64,000 nucleotides of DNA, from the NCBI RefSeq assembly GCF_900230185.1, contig NZ_OCSR01000002.1, positions 2,604,001 through 2,668,000 of the forward strand, given 5' to 3'. A program made the translations under genes and the position numbers. This DNA is from Burkholderia sp. OK233. GTDB taxonomy: Bacteria; Pseudomonadota; Gammaproteobacteria; Burkholderiales; Burkholderiaceae. This document shows positions 1-7,375 of this stretch, piece after piece. Each line of letters opens with the position of its first letter. Positions within the stretch are counted from its first letter, which is position 1. The notes below the pieces were generated by a model. The model was not told where the DNA came from and made no database searches. It saw only the letters and a program-made list of their open reading frames with translations.

Positions 1-270
1 TAGGTTTGGTCGCCGCCCTGTGCGGATGCGACGCTTTCTGGGTGAATGACGGCGATTATAGAAATCTGAAACCTTCTGGCAGCTTTCGGGGCTGTGGACA
101 AATCATGGGTGTTAACCCGAGAATCCACCACAATCGCGCGGCCACCCCCTGGCAAACCCCATAACGTGGGCCACAAACCACGCAAGCCGCGCGCAAAGCC
201 CTTGTTTTACGGCACAATCGGCGTCCTGACTTTTGCTGCGCATTTAATCGCTTATTTCGCCGTTCCCGCC
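1..270. other. Left-edge noncoding stretch before the first response regulator
   Basis: No gene could be supported here. An open frame runs in from position 94, but its first 59 codons (Arg/Pro-rich, no family resemblance) precede the conserved receiver start at 271 and are best read as untranslated leader. The stretch should hold the promoter of the first two-component operon, but no confident -35/-10 pair or repeat was recognised. Confidence 0.5.
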
Positions 271-948
271 ATGAAGCTGCTGCTCATCGAAGACAACCCC
301 ACCCTGGCACACTGGCTCGCGAAGATGCTGGAGCAGGAGGCGTTCGCGCTCGACGCGGTGCAGGACGGCGACGCCGCCGACCGCTTGCTGCGCACCAATC
401 ACTACGACGTGATCCTGCTCGACCTGAATCTGCCGAAGCTGTCGGGCAAGAACGTGCTGCGCCGTTTGCGCCAGCGCGGTGACGCCACGCCCGTGCTGAT
501 CCTGACGGCGAGCGGTTCGATCGACGAAAAAGTGGAACTGCTCGGCGCCGGCGCGGACGACTACCTGGTCAAGCCTTTCGAAGTGCGCGAGTTGATCGCG
601 CGCATCAAGGTGGCGATCCGTCGCCAGTCGCCCTCGAAGGCGAGCGAGGTGGTGTGCGGCGATCTCGCGTTCGACATCGACACGCGCCAGTTCACGTTGA
701 AGGGTGCACCGCTGAACGTTACGCCGCGCGAGCGCTCGGTGCTCGAAACGCTGATCCTGCGTTTGGGCAAGACGGTCACCAAGCCCGCTCTGGTCGACGC
801 GATCTTCACGCTCGCGGATGAGCCGAGCGAGGATGCAGTCGAAATTTACATTTCACGGCTGCGTAAGAAACTCGACGGCAGCTCGGCCGCGATCGTCACG
901 TTGCGTGGGCTGGGGTACTTGCTGCGCAAGAAAGAAGATGACCAATAG
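271..948 (+). CDS. OmpR/PhoB-family response regulator (QseB/TctD type)
   Basis: This 225-residue DNA-binding response regulator would be phosphorylated by the sensor kinase encoded immediately downstream. The receiver domain (about residues 1-115) shows the acidic pocket E7/D8, phospho-acceptor D51 in ILLDLNLP, the switch threonine in LILTA and conserved K101 in VKPFE. A winged-helix Trans_Reg_C domain follows (about 128-218), ending RGLGYLL. The start is set at ATG 271 because the receiver fold begins there with MKLLLIEDN; the open frame extends upstream to 94 without conserved sequence. Its last 11 bases overlap the kinase gene, so the two are translationally coupled. It is a paralogue of the regulator at 3926-4624. 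The family is clear; the signal is not knowable from sequence. Confidence 0.93.
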   Translation: MKLLLIEDNPTLAHWLAKMLEQEAFALDAVQDGDAADRLLRTNHYDVILLDLNLPKLSGKNVLRRLRQRGDATPVLILTASGSIDEKVELLGAGADDYLVKPFEVRELIARIKVAIRRQSPSKASEVVCGDLAFDIDTRQFTLKGAPLNVTPRERSVLETLILRLGKTVTKPALVDAIFTLADEPSEDAVEIYISRLRKKLDGSSAAIVTLRGLGYLLRKKEDDQ

Positions 949-2332
949 CCTGCGCATGCGCTTGCTGTGGTGGCTGCTGGTGCCGCTCGCGTTGTACGTG
1001 TTCGTCACGGGCAAGGCTGAGTACGACAACGCGCGGCGCACGGCGGATCTGGTGCAGGACAACCAACTTATCTCATCGGCGCGGATGATCGCCGGTGAAG
1101 TGGAGTGGGTGGACGGTTTTCTGCGTGTGGACGTGCCGCCCGCCGCGCTTGAAGTGTTCGTGTCGCCCTATCGCGATCAGGTGTTCTACAGCGTGCGGGT
1201 CGACGATGGCCGCCTGCTGGCGGGCACGCCGGATTTTCCGCCGCGCGCGGCGCTCTCGCCTGACACGGCCGATCACTACGACACTGAACTCCATGGCCAG
1301 CCCGTACGCGCGGTCGGCCTCGTGCGCCTGATGTACGACAACGGTGCAACGCGCCGCGTACGGGTGACGGTGGGCAAGACCGTACGCTCGCGCGACGCGA
1401 TGGCGCAGCAGTTGTGGCAACCGCAACTCGTGCGGCAGATCGAGATGATCGTGCTCGCGGTCGCGCTGGCCTGCATCGGCCTCACCTTCGAATTGCGGCC
1501 GCTGATGAAAGTGAAGGAAGAGGTCGCCGATCGCGATCCCATGCAACTCGAACCGATTCGCGTCGAGCGCCTGCATACGGAGTTGCGGCCGATCGTCGAA
1601 GCGATCAATCAATGTATCGCGCGCCTCGGCGTACAGGTGGCCGCACAACGGCGTTTTATCGCCGACGCCGCACACCAGTTGCGCACGCCGCTCACGCTGC
1701 TCGGTACGCAGTTGCAGTTCGCGCGGCAGCAGGACGGCCTGAATCCCGCGCTCGACGAGGCGCTCGCCGCGATGCACCGCAGTAATCGTTCGATGGTCGG
1801 ACTCACCAACAAGCTGCTGTTGCTCGCGCAGGCCGAAGCCGCCGACAACACGCAACTGGCGGTGGAAACGGTCGATCTGGTGCCACTGGCAATGGAAGTG
1901 GTGGAAGATCTGGCGCTGCTCGCGCAGGGCCGGGACATCGATCTGGGCGCCGAACTGAATGGCCCCGCACCGGTGGCAGGGCATCGCGGCCTGCTTCAGG
2001 CGCTGATCGCCAACCTCGCGGAGAACGCGATCCGCTATACCGGCCGAGGCGGCCACGTCACGGTGGCAGTCAGCGCTGAAGCCGATACAGTCACCGTGGC
2101 GGTGCTGGACGACGGCCCCGGCATTCCCGCCGAGTCGCGCAGTCGCGTGTTCGAGCCGTTCTTTCGGGCGTCGACAGATACTGAAGGGACCGGGCTGGGC
2201 CTCGCCATCGTGCGCGAAATCGCGGACGCGCATCACGGAGAGATCACGCTCAAACCCGGTGAGGGCGGCAAAGGCGTGCACGTGACCGTCTCGTTTCCAC
2301 GTGCACAGACGGAAGAACCTCGGCCCGATTGA
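938..2332 (+). CDS. Sensor histidine kinase, QseC/TctE type
   Basis: This inner-membrane sensor kinase of about 464 residues is the partner of the regulator at 271-948. It has a first membrane helix at about 8-24, a periplasmic 2CSK_N-type domain at about 25-165, a second helix at about 168-184, then the DHp domain with the H-box DAAHQLRTP (phospho-accepting H246). The ATPase domain has an N-box (NLAENAIRYT, N363), G1 (DDGPGIP) and G2 (GTGLGLAI). ATG 938 was chosen because it gives the family-typical short basic N-terminus MTNSLRMRLLWW; the open frame reaches back to 818, inside the regulator gene. All catalytic motifs are intact. The family is used for carboxylic-acid, metal and quorum sensing, so the ligand stays open. 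Confidence 0.92.
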   Translation: MTNSLRMRLLWWLLVPLALYVFVTGKAEYDNARRTADLVQDNQLISSARMIAGEVEWVDGFLRVDVPPAALEVFVSPYRDQVFYSVRVDDGRLLAGTPDFPPRAALSPDTADHYDTELHGQPVRAVGLVRLMYDNGATRRVRVTVGKTVRSRDAMAQQLWQPQLVRQIEMIVLAVALACIGLTFELRPLMKVKEEVADRDPMQLEPIRVERLHTELRPIVEAINQCIARLGVQVAAQRRFIADAAHQLRTPLTLLGTQLQFARQQDGLNPALDEALAAMHRSNRSMVGLTNKLLLLAQAEAADNTQLAVETVDLVPLAMEVVEDLALLAQGRDIDLGAELNGPAPVAGHRGLLQALIANLAENAIRYTGRGGHVTVAVSAEADTVTVAVLDDGPGIPAESRSRVFEPFFRASTDTEGTGLGLAIVREIADAHHGEITLKPGEGGKGVHVTVSFPRAQTEEPRPD

Positions 2333-2517
2333 ATCATGCCCTTTAAATCGGCGGCTTCAAAAGTAGTCGGGACAAACCCGCAATCGGCACAGGAAACGCG
2401 TGTTCGAAAGCTTACGGAAGGATTTGTACCCCTAGAATTCGGCGCAGGCGATTCATCGAACGCCCACCGCGCGCACGGGATATAGCGGAGACATCCAGCA
2501 GAGAGGAACGACGAATC

Positions 2518-3900
2518 GTGTTTTCAGGCAGTTTGCGCGGACGCTTGTTGTGGTGGCTCTTGCTGCCACTGGCGGCGTTCGTTTCCATTTCCGGGATGAT
2601 TTCGTATCGCAACGCGCAGACCACAGCCGACCTGGTTCAGGATAACGCGTTGCTATCGTCGATACGCATCATTGGCGAGGACATCGACTGGGATAACGGC
2701 CACGTGTCGGTCCAGATTCCGCCGGCCGCGCTCGAGCTGTTCGAGTCGCCGGAACAGGACAGTGTGTTCTATCGCGTCGAAGCGAGCGGCCACCGCCTGC
2801 TGGCCGGCAGTCCCGAGTTACCGGTGCCGCGCGGCGTGAGCGACGTCCCCATGCTCTATTCCACTCATCTCGGCGACGGCCGAGCGGTGCGCGCGGCGAC
2901 TTACGTGCGGCAGCTATACGACTCGGGCCGCACCGAAGAAGTCGTCGTAGCGGTCGCGAAAACGGAAGGTTCGCGCGACGCCATGGTGTGGCGCCTGTTG
3001 CGGCCGCAACTGTTCGGTGAGGTGCTCACGCTGGTGCTCGCGATGGTGTTCGTCTATCTCGGGCTGACCTTCGAATTGCGGCCGCTGATGAAAGTGAAAG
3101 ACGACGTCGCCGATCGTAACGCATCGCAACTTGAACCGATACGTGTGGCGCGCTTGCATGTCGAATTGAGGCCCATCGTCGAAGCAATCAACCAGTGCAT
3201 CGCGCGCATGGGCCAGCAGGCCGCGACCCAGCGGCAATTCATCTCCGACGCGGCACATCAGTTGCGCACGCCGCTCGCGCTGCTGGTGGCGCAGATCCAG
3301 TTCGCACGGCAACGCGAGAATCGGGACGCGCCGCTCAGCGAAGCACTGGCCGGCATGCATAAAAGCAGCCGCAAGCTGACCACCTTGACCAACAAATTGT
3401 TGCTGCTCGCTCAGGCCGAGTCCGCCGCGCCCTCCAATACGCGCGAACGGGTCGATCTGAGCGCGTTGATCGCGGGTGTGCTGGAGGAGTTGATAGCTTT
3501 CGCGCAGTCGCGTGAAATCGATCTGGGCGCTGAGTTGGAAGACGGTCTATACGTGACCGGCGACGAGGCGCTGACCGCGGCGCTGGTGACCAATCTCGTC
3601 GACAACGCCCTGCGCTATACGCAACCCGGTGGCCGCGTCACCGTGCACACGCAGCGCGGCAATGACAGGGCGATCGTGCGGGTGATCGACAATGGGCCGG
3701 GTATCAAAGCCGAAGCGAGGGTGCGCGTGTTCGAGCGTTTCTATCGTGCGTCGAGCCACGCTGACGGAACCGGTCTTGGCTTGCCGATCGTGCGCGAGAT
3801 CGCCCGACGGCAAGGCGGCACGGTTACGCTCGAGCCGGGAGAGGACGGTGTCGGCCTGGTCGCCACCGTCGAGATGCGACTATGGTCGGCGGCGGGTTGA
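2518..3900 (+). CDS. Sensor histidine kinase, paralogue of the preceding kinase
   Basis: This 460-residue membrane histidine kinase matches the kinase at 938-2332 along its whole length, with shared blocks such as LTFELRPLMKVK and RPIVEAINQCIAR. It has the same order: helix at about 9-26, 2CSK_N-type periplasmic domain, helix at about 167-184, DHp with DAAHQLRTP (H247), N-box NLVDNALRYT, G1 DNGPGI and G2 GTGLGLPIV. Translation starts at GTG 2518, with GAGAGG 11 bases upstream. It lies 185 bases after the first kinase and 25 bases before its own regulator, so here the order is kinase then regulator, the reverse of the first pair. The periplasmic halves differ more than the cytoplasmic halves, which suggests different signals. 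Confidence 0.92.
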   Translation: MFSGSLRGRLLWWLLLPLAAFVSISGMISYRNAQTTADLVQDNALLSSIRIIGEDIDWDNGHVSVQIPPAALELFESPEQDSVFYRVEASGHRLLAGSPELPVPRGVSDVPMLYSTHLGDGRAVRAATYVRQLYDSGRTEEVVVAVAKTEGSRDAMVWRLLRPQLFGEVLTLVLAMVFVYLGLTFELRPLMKVKDDVADRNASQLEPIRVARLHVELRPIVEAINQCIARMGQQAATQRQFISDAAHQLRTPLALLVAQIQFARQRENRDAPLSEALAGMHKSSRKLTTLTNKLLLLAQAESAAPSNTRERVDLSALIAGVLEELIAFAQSREIDLGAELEDGLYVTGDEALTAALVTNLVDNALRYTQPGGRVTVHTQRGNDRAIVRVIDNGPGIKAEARVRVFERFYRASSHADGTGLGLPIVREIARRQGGTVTLEPGEDGVGLVATVEMRLWSAAG

Positions 3901-3925
3901 TGCGCCGCCAAATCAGGGGAAACCT

Positions 3926-4624
3926 ATGAAACTGCTGCTCGTTGAAGACGACGCTGACCTCGCGCGCTGGGTGATGAACCTGATGCAGGTCGAGAATTTC
4001 GTGGTTGACTGGGCGCAGGACGGCGAGCGTGCGGAGACGCTGCTCGGCGTGCAGTGCTACGACGCGGTGCTGCTCGATTTGCGCTTGCCGGGCATTGGCG
4101 GCAAGGACGTGCTGGCGCGTCTACGGCGCAAACGCGACAACGTGCCGGTGCTGATGCTCACCGCCAACGGCTCAACCGACGACAAGGTAGCCTGCTTCTC
4201 GGCCGGCGCGGACGACTACGTCGTCAAACCTTTCGACGCGCGCGAGCTGGTGGCGCGCATCAAGGCGCTGATCCGCCGCCAGGCGGCCGGCGACAAGGGC
4301 CAGTCGATCGACTGCGGCGATCTGCGCTATCTGTTCGATTCCCGTGAATTCGTATTGCAAAACGAGCCCTTGCCGTTACGGCGGCGCGAACACGCCATCC
4401 TCGAAACGCTGATGCTGAAGCAGGGCAAGACAGTCTCGAAGGTCACGCTGATGGACAAGGTCTTCACGCTCGACGACGAACCCAGCGCCGATGCCATCGA
4501 CATTTACATTCACCGCTTGCGCAAGCATCTGGCGAGCTCCAGCGCGAAGATCATGACGTTGCGCGGGCTCGGCTACATTCTGCGCGAAGAAGTGCCGTGC
4601 GAAGGGTTTGTCGGCGGGGTATAA
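3926..4624 (+). CDS. OmpR/PhoB-family response regulator, paralogue
   Basis: This 232-residue response regulator is the probable partner of the kinase at 2518-3900. The receiver has E7/D8/D9, phospho-acceptor D51 in LLDLRLP, LMLTA and K101 in VKPFD. The winged-helix domain ends RGLGYILRE. ATG 3926 is preceded by a good ribosome site, AGGGGAAA, and matches the family start MKLLLVED. A hairpin with a T run follows directly, so the operon ends here. The protein resembles the regulator at 271-948 throughout, including the winged helix, so the two may recognise similar DNA and cross-talk is plausible. The PmrA/QseB-like boxes 470 bases downstream are candidate targets of one or both. Confidence 0.93.
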   Translation: MKLLLVEDDADLARWVMNLMQVENFVVDWAQDGERAETLLGVQCYDAVLLDLRLPGIGGKDVLARLRRKRDNVPVLMLTANGSTDDKVACFSAGADDYVVKPFDARELVARIKALIRRQAAGDKGQSIDCGDLRYLFDSREFVLQNEPLPLRRREHAILETLMLKQGKTVSKVTLMDKVFTLDDEPSADAIDIYIHRLRKHLASSSAKIMTLRGLGYILREEVPCEGFVGGV

Positions 4625-4640
4625 CGCACTCCAATTCGGC

Positions 4641-4677
4641 GGGACCGCCGCCGATCCGGCGCGGCGGTCCCTGTTTT
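4641..4677 (+). terminator. Rho-independent terminator after the second two-component pair
   Basis: A 10-bp perfect stem, GGGACCGCCG with CGGCGGTCCC, closes an 11-base loop and is followed by TGTTTT. It sits 16 bases after the regulator stop codon and before the convergent gene at 4700-4996. Confidence 0.8.
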
Positions 4678-4699
4678 CCGGCTGGACTTCCTCAGTGCA

Positions 4700-4996
4700 T
4701 TAATGCACCTTGGCTGCGGCCTCCCTGGCGAGCAGGCGTTGCGCCTGCTGATCGCCCTTTCCTGCTTCCTGCGCGGTTTGAACCGACGTCTCGCTTGCTT
4801 CGGCCAACAAAGCACGCGCAGCGCTGCTGATGTTGACCGTATACGACGACGCGGACGCGCTGGTGCTCGACCCCGTAGCCGAAGAAGCGCTCGTGCTCGA
4901 TGCCGGCGCGCTCGGCGCTGAACTCGATGTCGGCGCGGCGGATGAGGCCGACGCCGACGCTTGTGCGGTGCTTTGACCGATTGCCTGAATGGACAT
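4700..4996 (-). CDS. Small Ser/Ala-rich hypothetical protein
   Basis: A 98-residue protein of unknown function. The first 50 residues are low-complexity Ala/Ser/Thr/Pro with no obvious signal peptide. The rest reads as an amphipathic helix, with YTVNISSAARALLAEA, and is Gln/Ala-rich. ATG 4996 is preceded on the minus strand by GGGAG at a good distance, which supports real translation. It is convergent with the response regulator and divergent from the membrane-protein gene at 5284, sharing a 287-base promoter region that holds two PmrA/QseB-like repeats. It may therefore be a target of the neighbouring two-component system. Disordered low-complexity proteins of this size are easily mispredicted, but the RBS and codon pattern argue for a gene. 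Confidence 0.65.
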   Translation of the reverse strand: MSIQAIGQSTAQASASASSAAPTSSSAPSAPASSTSASSATGSSTSASASSYTVNISSAARALLAEASETSVQTAQEAGKGDQQAQRLLAREAAAKVH

Positions 4997-5092
4997 CCCA
5001 ATCTCCCGATAGAAAAACGTATGTACTGCGTTCTGTCTATCGGCCTCGATTCGGAGTGCTTGAGCAGTATATTTTTCGATTTATTCGACGTC

Positions 5093-5109
5093 CTTAAGCA
5101 TCTCTTAAG
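5093..5109. promoter_or_regulatory. PmrA/QseB-type box (CTTAAG-N5-CTTAAG)
   Basis: Two exact CTTAAG hexamers start 11 bases apart (5093 and 5104). That is one helical turn, and it fits the YTTAAK-N5-YTTAAK pattern known for PmrA and QseB response regulators. The site lies in the divergent promoter region between the 98-residue protein and the COG4705-like membrane protein, beside two regulators of that same subfamily. Binding is inferred. Confidence 0.6.
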
Positions 5110-5178
5110 GCTCGCTCAAGACACCTCTCAACCACCCGGTTCGCTGCCGCGAGTCGTCGGTTTCATCGGCATTTTCCG

Positions 5179-5196
5179 TAAGGTTTTCCTAAGGTT
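5179..5196. promoter_or_regulatory. Second 11-bp-spaced direct repeat (TAAGGTT x2)
   Basis: TAAGGTT occurs at 5179 and again at 5190, with 11-base periodicity. Read on the minus strand, the pair is CTTAGG-N5-CTTACG, a degenerate version of the box at 5093-5109. It lies about 90 bases upstream of the membrane-protein start. Confidence 0.5.
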
Positions 5197-5283
5197 CCCC
5201 ATTGCACTATTCGCCGCATTGAGCGAGCGCAGGCGCGCCTGCTCGCCACCTCGAATTAATTGCCTATTGATGGGAGAACGAGC

Positions 5284-6072
5284 TTGCTAGAGACCTCGAC
5301 TTATCGTGTTGCCGCGATGCGCAACAAAGTGCCCGAGGCAACACTTGTCTTCTGGGCGATCAAGATCATGGCGACGACTGTCGGCGAAACCGGCGCGGAC
5401 TATCTGGCCGTGCACGTCGGGCTCGGCACCGCGCTCACCGGCGGGATGATGCTCACGTTGCTGGTTGCCGCATTGGCCGTGCAGCTTCGTATGCGCAAGT
5501 ACGTGCCATGGATTTACTGGCTGACCGTGGTGCTGGTCAGTGTGGTCGGCACGCAGATTACCGATGCGCTGACCGACAAGCTCGGCATCAGTCTCTACGC
5601 CAGCACGATCGCGTTCTCCCTCGCGCTGGCCGTGGTGTTCGCGCTCTGGTATCGCAGTGAGCGGACACTGTCGATTCACACCATCTACACGACCCGGCGG
5701 GAGCTTTTCTACTGGGCTGCTGTGTTGTTCACCTTCGCGCTGGGCACTGCGGCCGGCGATCTCGCGACCGAAGCGTTGGGGCTCGGCTTCATGATCGGTG
5801 TGGTGGCATTCGGCGCGCTAATCGCATTGGTTTGCGCCATCTACTACGTCGGCGGAAATCCGGTGCTGACATTCTGGCTTGCCTACATTCTGACGCGGCC
5901 GTTGGGCGCCTCGTTCGGCGATCTGCTTTCGCAGTCGCGCGCGTACGGCGGTATCGGCCTCGGCACGATCAATACGAGCGTGCTCTTTCTGAGCGCAATC
6001 GTCGTGCTGGTCGTCTTCGCAAGTGCAGTCGAACAGCGGTCCACGCGCGCGATTGCCGCACGTGAACCTTGA
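5284..6072 (+). CDS. COG4705-like polytopic membrane protein
   Basis: An integral membrane protein with about seven to eight hydrophobic segments, beginning near KVPEATLVFWAIKIMATT and including GETGADYLAVHVGLG. The overall pattern resembles the uncharacterised membrane-anchored COG4705 family, whose role is unknown. Internal similarity between the halves is suggestive: GETGADYLAV near the start, and AAGDLATEALGLGF and GASFGDLLSQ later. TTG 5284 is proposed as start because GGGAG lies seven bases upstream. ATG 5317 is the alternative and would give MRNKVPEATL but has no visible ribosome site. It is followed 74 bases later by a secreted small-protein gene on the same strand, so the two probably form a unit under the PmrA/QseB-like boxes. 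Confidence 0.8.
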   Translation: MLETSTYRVAAMRNKVPEATLVFWAIKIMATTVGETGADYLAVHVGLGTALTGGMMLTLLVAALAVQLRMRKYVPWIYWLTVVLVSVVGTQITDALTDKLGISLYASTIAFSLALAVVFALWYRSERTLSIHTIYTTRRELFYWAAVLFTFALGTAAGDLATEALGLGFMIGVVAFGALIALVCAIYYVGGNPVLTFWLAYILTRPLGASFGDLLSQSRAYGGIGLGTINTSVLFLSAIVVLVVFASAVEQRSTRAIAAREP

Positions 6073-6146
6073 GCGCGTGTCGCTCGACAAGTCGTAGACG
6101 TAGCCCTTTTTCAATCGTATAGCGGTTCAAACGGAAGAGAACAATC

Positions 6147-6566
6147 ATGAATCAACGCACGCTCAACAAAGCTGTCATCGCTTCTTTCATTGCCCTCTCC
6201 GCCATCAGCTTCGGGCATCTTGAGGCGGGTGGGATCGGCTTTCCGTCGGCCGAGGCGGCCGAGCCTGTCAAGGCGTCAAAGCTCGGCGACCTCTCGCCGT
6301 TCCGCCAGATCGCCGCCGACACCGCGGTACTCGTCGATAAAGGCAATCTCGCGGGCGGTAAGGCGCGCATCAAGGATCTGGAGCTCGCATGGGACGACGC
6401 CGAGCCTTCGCTGAAGCCTCGTGCCGCAACTGACTGGCATACCGTCGATAAAGCGATCGACCGCGCGCTGAGCGCGTTACGCGCCGGCACGCCGAACGCA
6501 GCGGAATGCAAGCAGACGCTCGCTGATCTGCTGGCGGTGATGGATCGAATGAACGGGAAGGCCTGA
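6147..6566 (+). CDS. Small secreted periplasmic protein of unknown function
   Basis: A 139-residue protein with an N-terminal export signal (basic MNQRTLNKA, hydrophobic AVIASFIALSAISFG, probable cleavage near AEAAEP at residues 33-40). The mature part is helical, with one cysteine (AAECKQTL) and the blocks ARIKDLELAWDDAEPSLKPR and WHTVDKAIDRALSALRAG, a pattern seen in uncharacterised small periplasmic proteins of Burkholderiaceae. A run of GGAAGAGAA precedes the ATG. Its position behind the COG4705-like gene and the doubled two-component locus suggests it belongs to the same envelope response. No enzymatic motif is visible. Confidence 0.75.
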   Translation: MNQRTLNKAVIASFIALSAISFGHLEAGGIGFPSAEAAEPVKASKLGDLSPFRQIAADTAVLVDKGNLAGGKARIKDLELAWDDAEPSLKPRAATDWHTVDKAIDRALSALRAGTPNAAECKQTLADLLAVMDRMNGKA

Positions 6567-6661
6567 CGCGCTGAAGGGCGCGAGCGATCACTGAGGCCGC
6601 CTGTGAAACATCTGTTCGCCTTTGAATCGGTACGGTATGCAAAACAATTCTTACCGCTGAT

Positions 6662-6940
6662 TCAGCAGGTTGAAAGCTCCTGGTCGCACAGTGGCAGGCG
6701 CTCATTCACCTGGTCTAGAACGCCCGTTCTTTTCCAGGCCATATACCGAAGATAGCAAGTCTGTTGCGGCGGAAAAGTCGCCGGCAGCCGGTGCCACTTT
6801 TCCTTCGTCTGCAGCACCCAGAGTATCGCGTTGAGGATCTCGCGATCGCTGCGACGGGGGCGTCCGCGACCTGACGAAATCACGGGAAAAAGACTCTGAA
6901 CACGCGCCCAATCGGCGTCGGTGAGGGGGATCTGAAGCAT
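6662..6940 (-). pseudogene. Orphan N-terminal domain of an IS5-type transposase
   Basis: A 92-residue frame resembling the small N-terminal helical domain (DUF4096 type) of IS5-group transposases: LTDADWARVQSLFP, RGRPRRSDREILNAILWVL, then KWHRLPATFPPQQTCYLRY. It stops after NERLPLCDQELSTC, so the DDE catalytic domain is absent, and no inverted repeats were found around it. It could be an IS relic, or one of the stand-alone DNA-binding DUF4096 proteins that persist in Burkholderiaceae. The intact frame and clean start favour recent decay or retention. It is not related to the complete IS at 52516-53851. Confidence 0.6.
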
Positions 6941-7375
6941 GTGCCGCCTTGAATGACTGTGTGGGGAATGCGCAGTCGTTGCATGCTGCGTTTGGTGCCG
7001 ATACTAGTAAATCTTTTTTTCTCGGTCAAATTTTATTGTTGCGGTGCGATGCCTTCATTCATCGCTTGTTGTTTAGCGATCTTATTCACGATGCATGACA
7101 CGGTTTCCCCGTTTGAAGCGATGGACTTGTGGTAATTGGCGCGCTCACCGTCCTGTGCGATGGTCCCGTAACGTCGATGCGAAACGCTACGTAACACCCG
7201 CGTTCATACAAACGTTTGGCGATTGGAATTACGCTTCGGCTGGTTTGATCGGAGGGCCGTAAACCATTGACCAGTGGGGCTTGCCGGTCATGGTCGCTGA
7301 TAGATCGCGCAGCAAACGTGCCGCTTGGCACGACATGTGCGTGCGTTAGCCAGGTTAATAAACTGCGCCTACGCC
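6941..7375. other. Noncoding stretch with no supported gene
   Basis: The 435 bases between the transposase remnant and the EAL gene hold only short frames. One of 60 codons at 6953-7135 is Cys/Phe-rich without a ribosome site and was not accepted. The first half is relatively AT-rich (TTTTTTT near 7014) and may be flanking debris of the mobile element. The promoter of the EAL gene must lie here, but no clear element was seen. Confidence 0.5.

Noticed and set aside
1073..2281. Minus-strand frame of 402 codons inside the first kinase gene
   Set aside because: His/Arg/Asp-rich composition typical of the antisense of a high-GC gene; the kinase frame has all catalytic motifs.
6953..7135. 60-codon plus-strand frame with hydrophobic, Cys-rich sequence
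   Set aside because: No ribosome site, atypical codon use and adjacent to IS debris; kept as noncoding.
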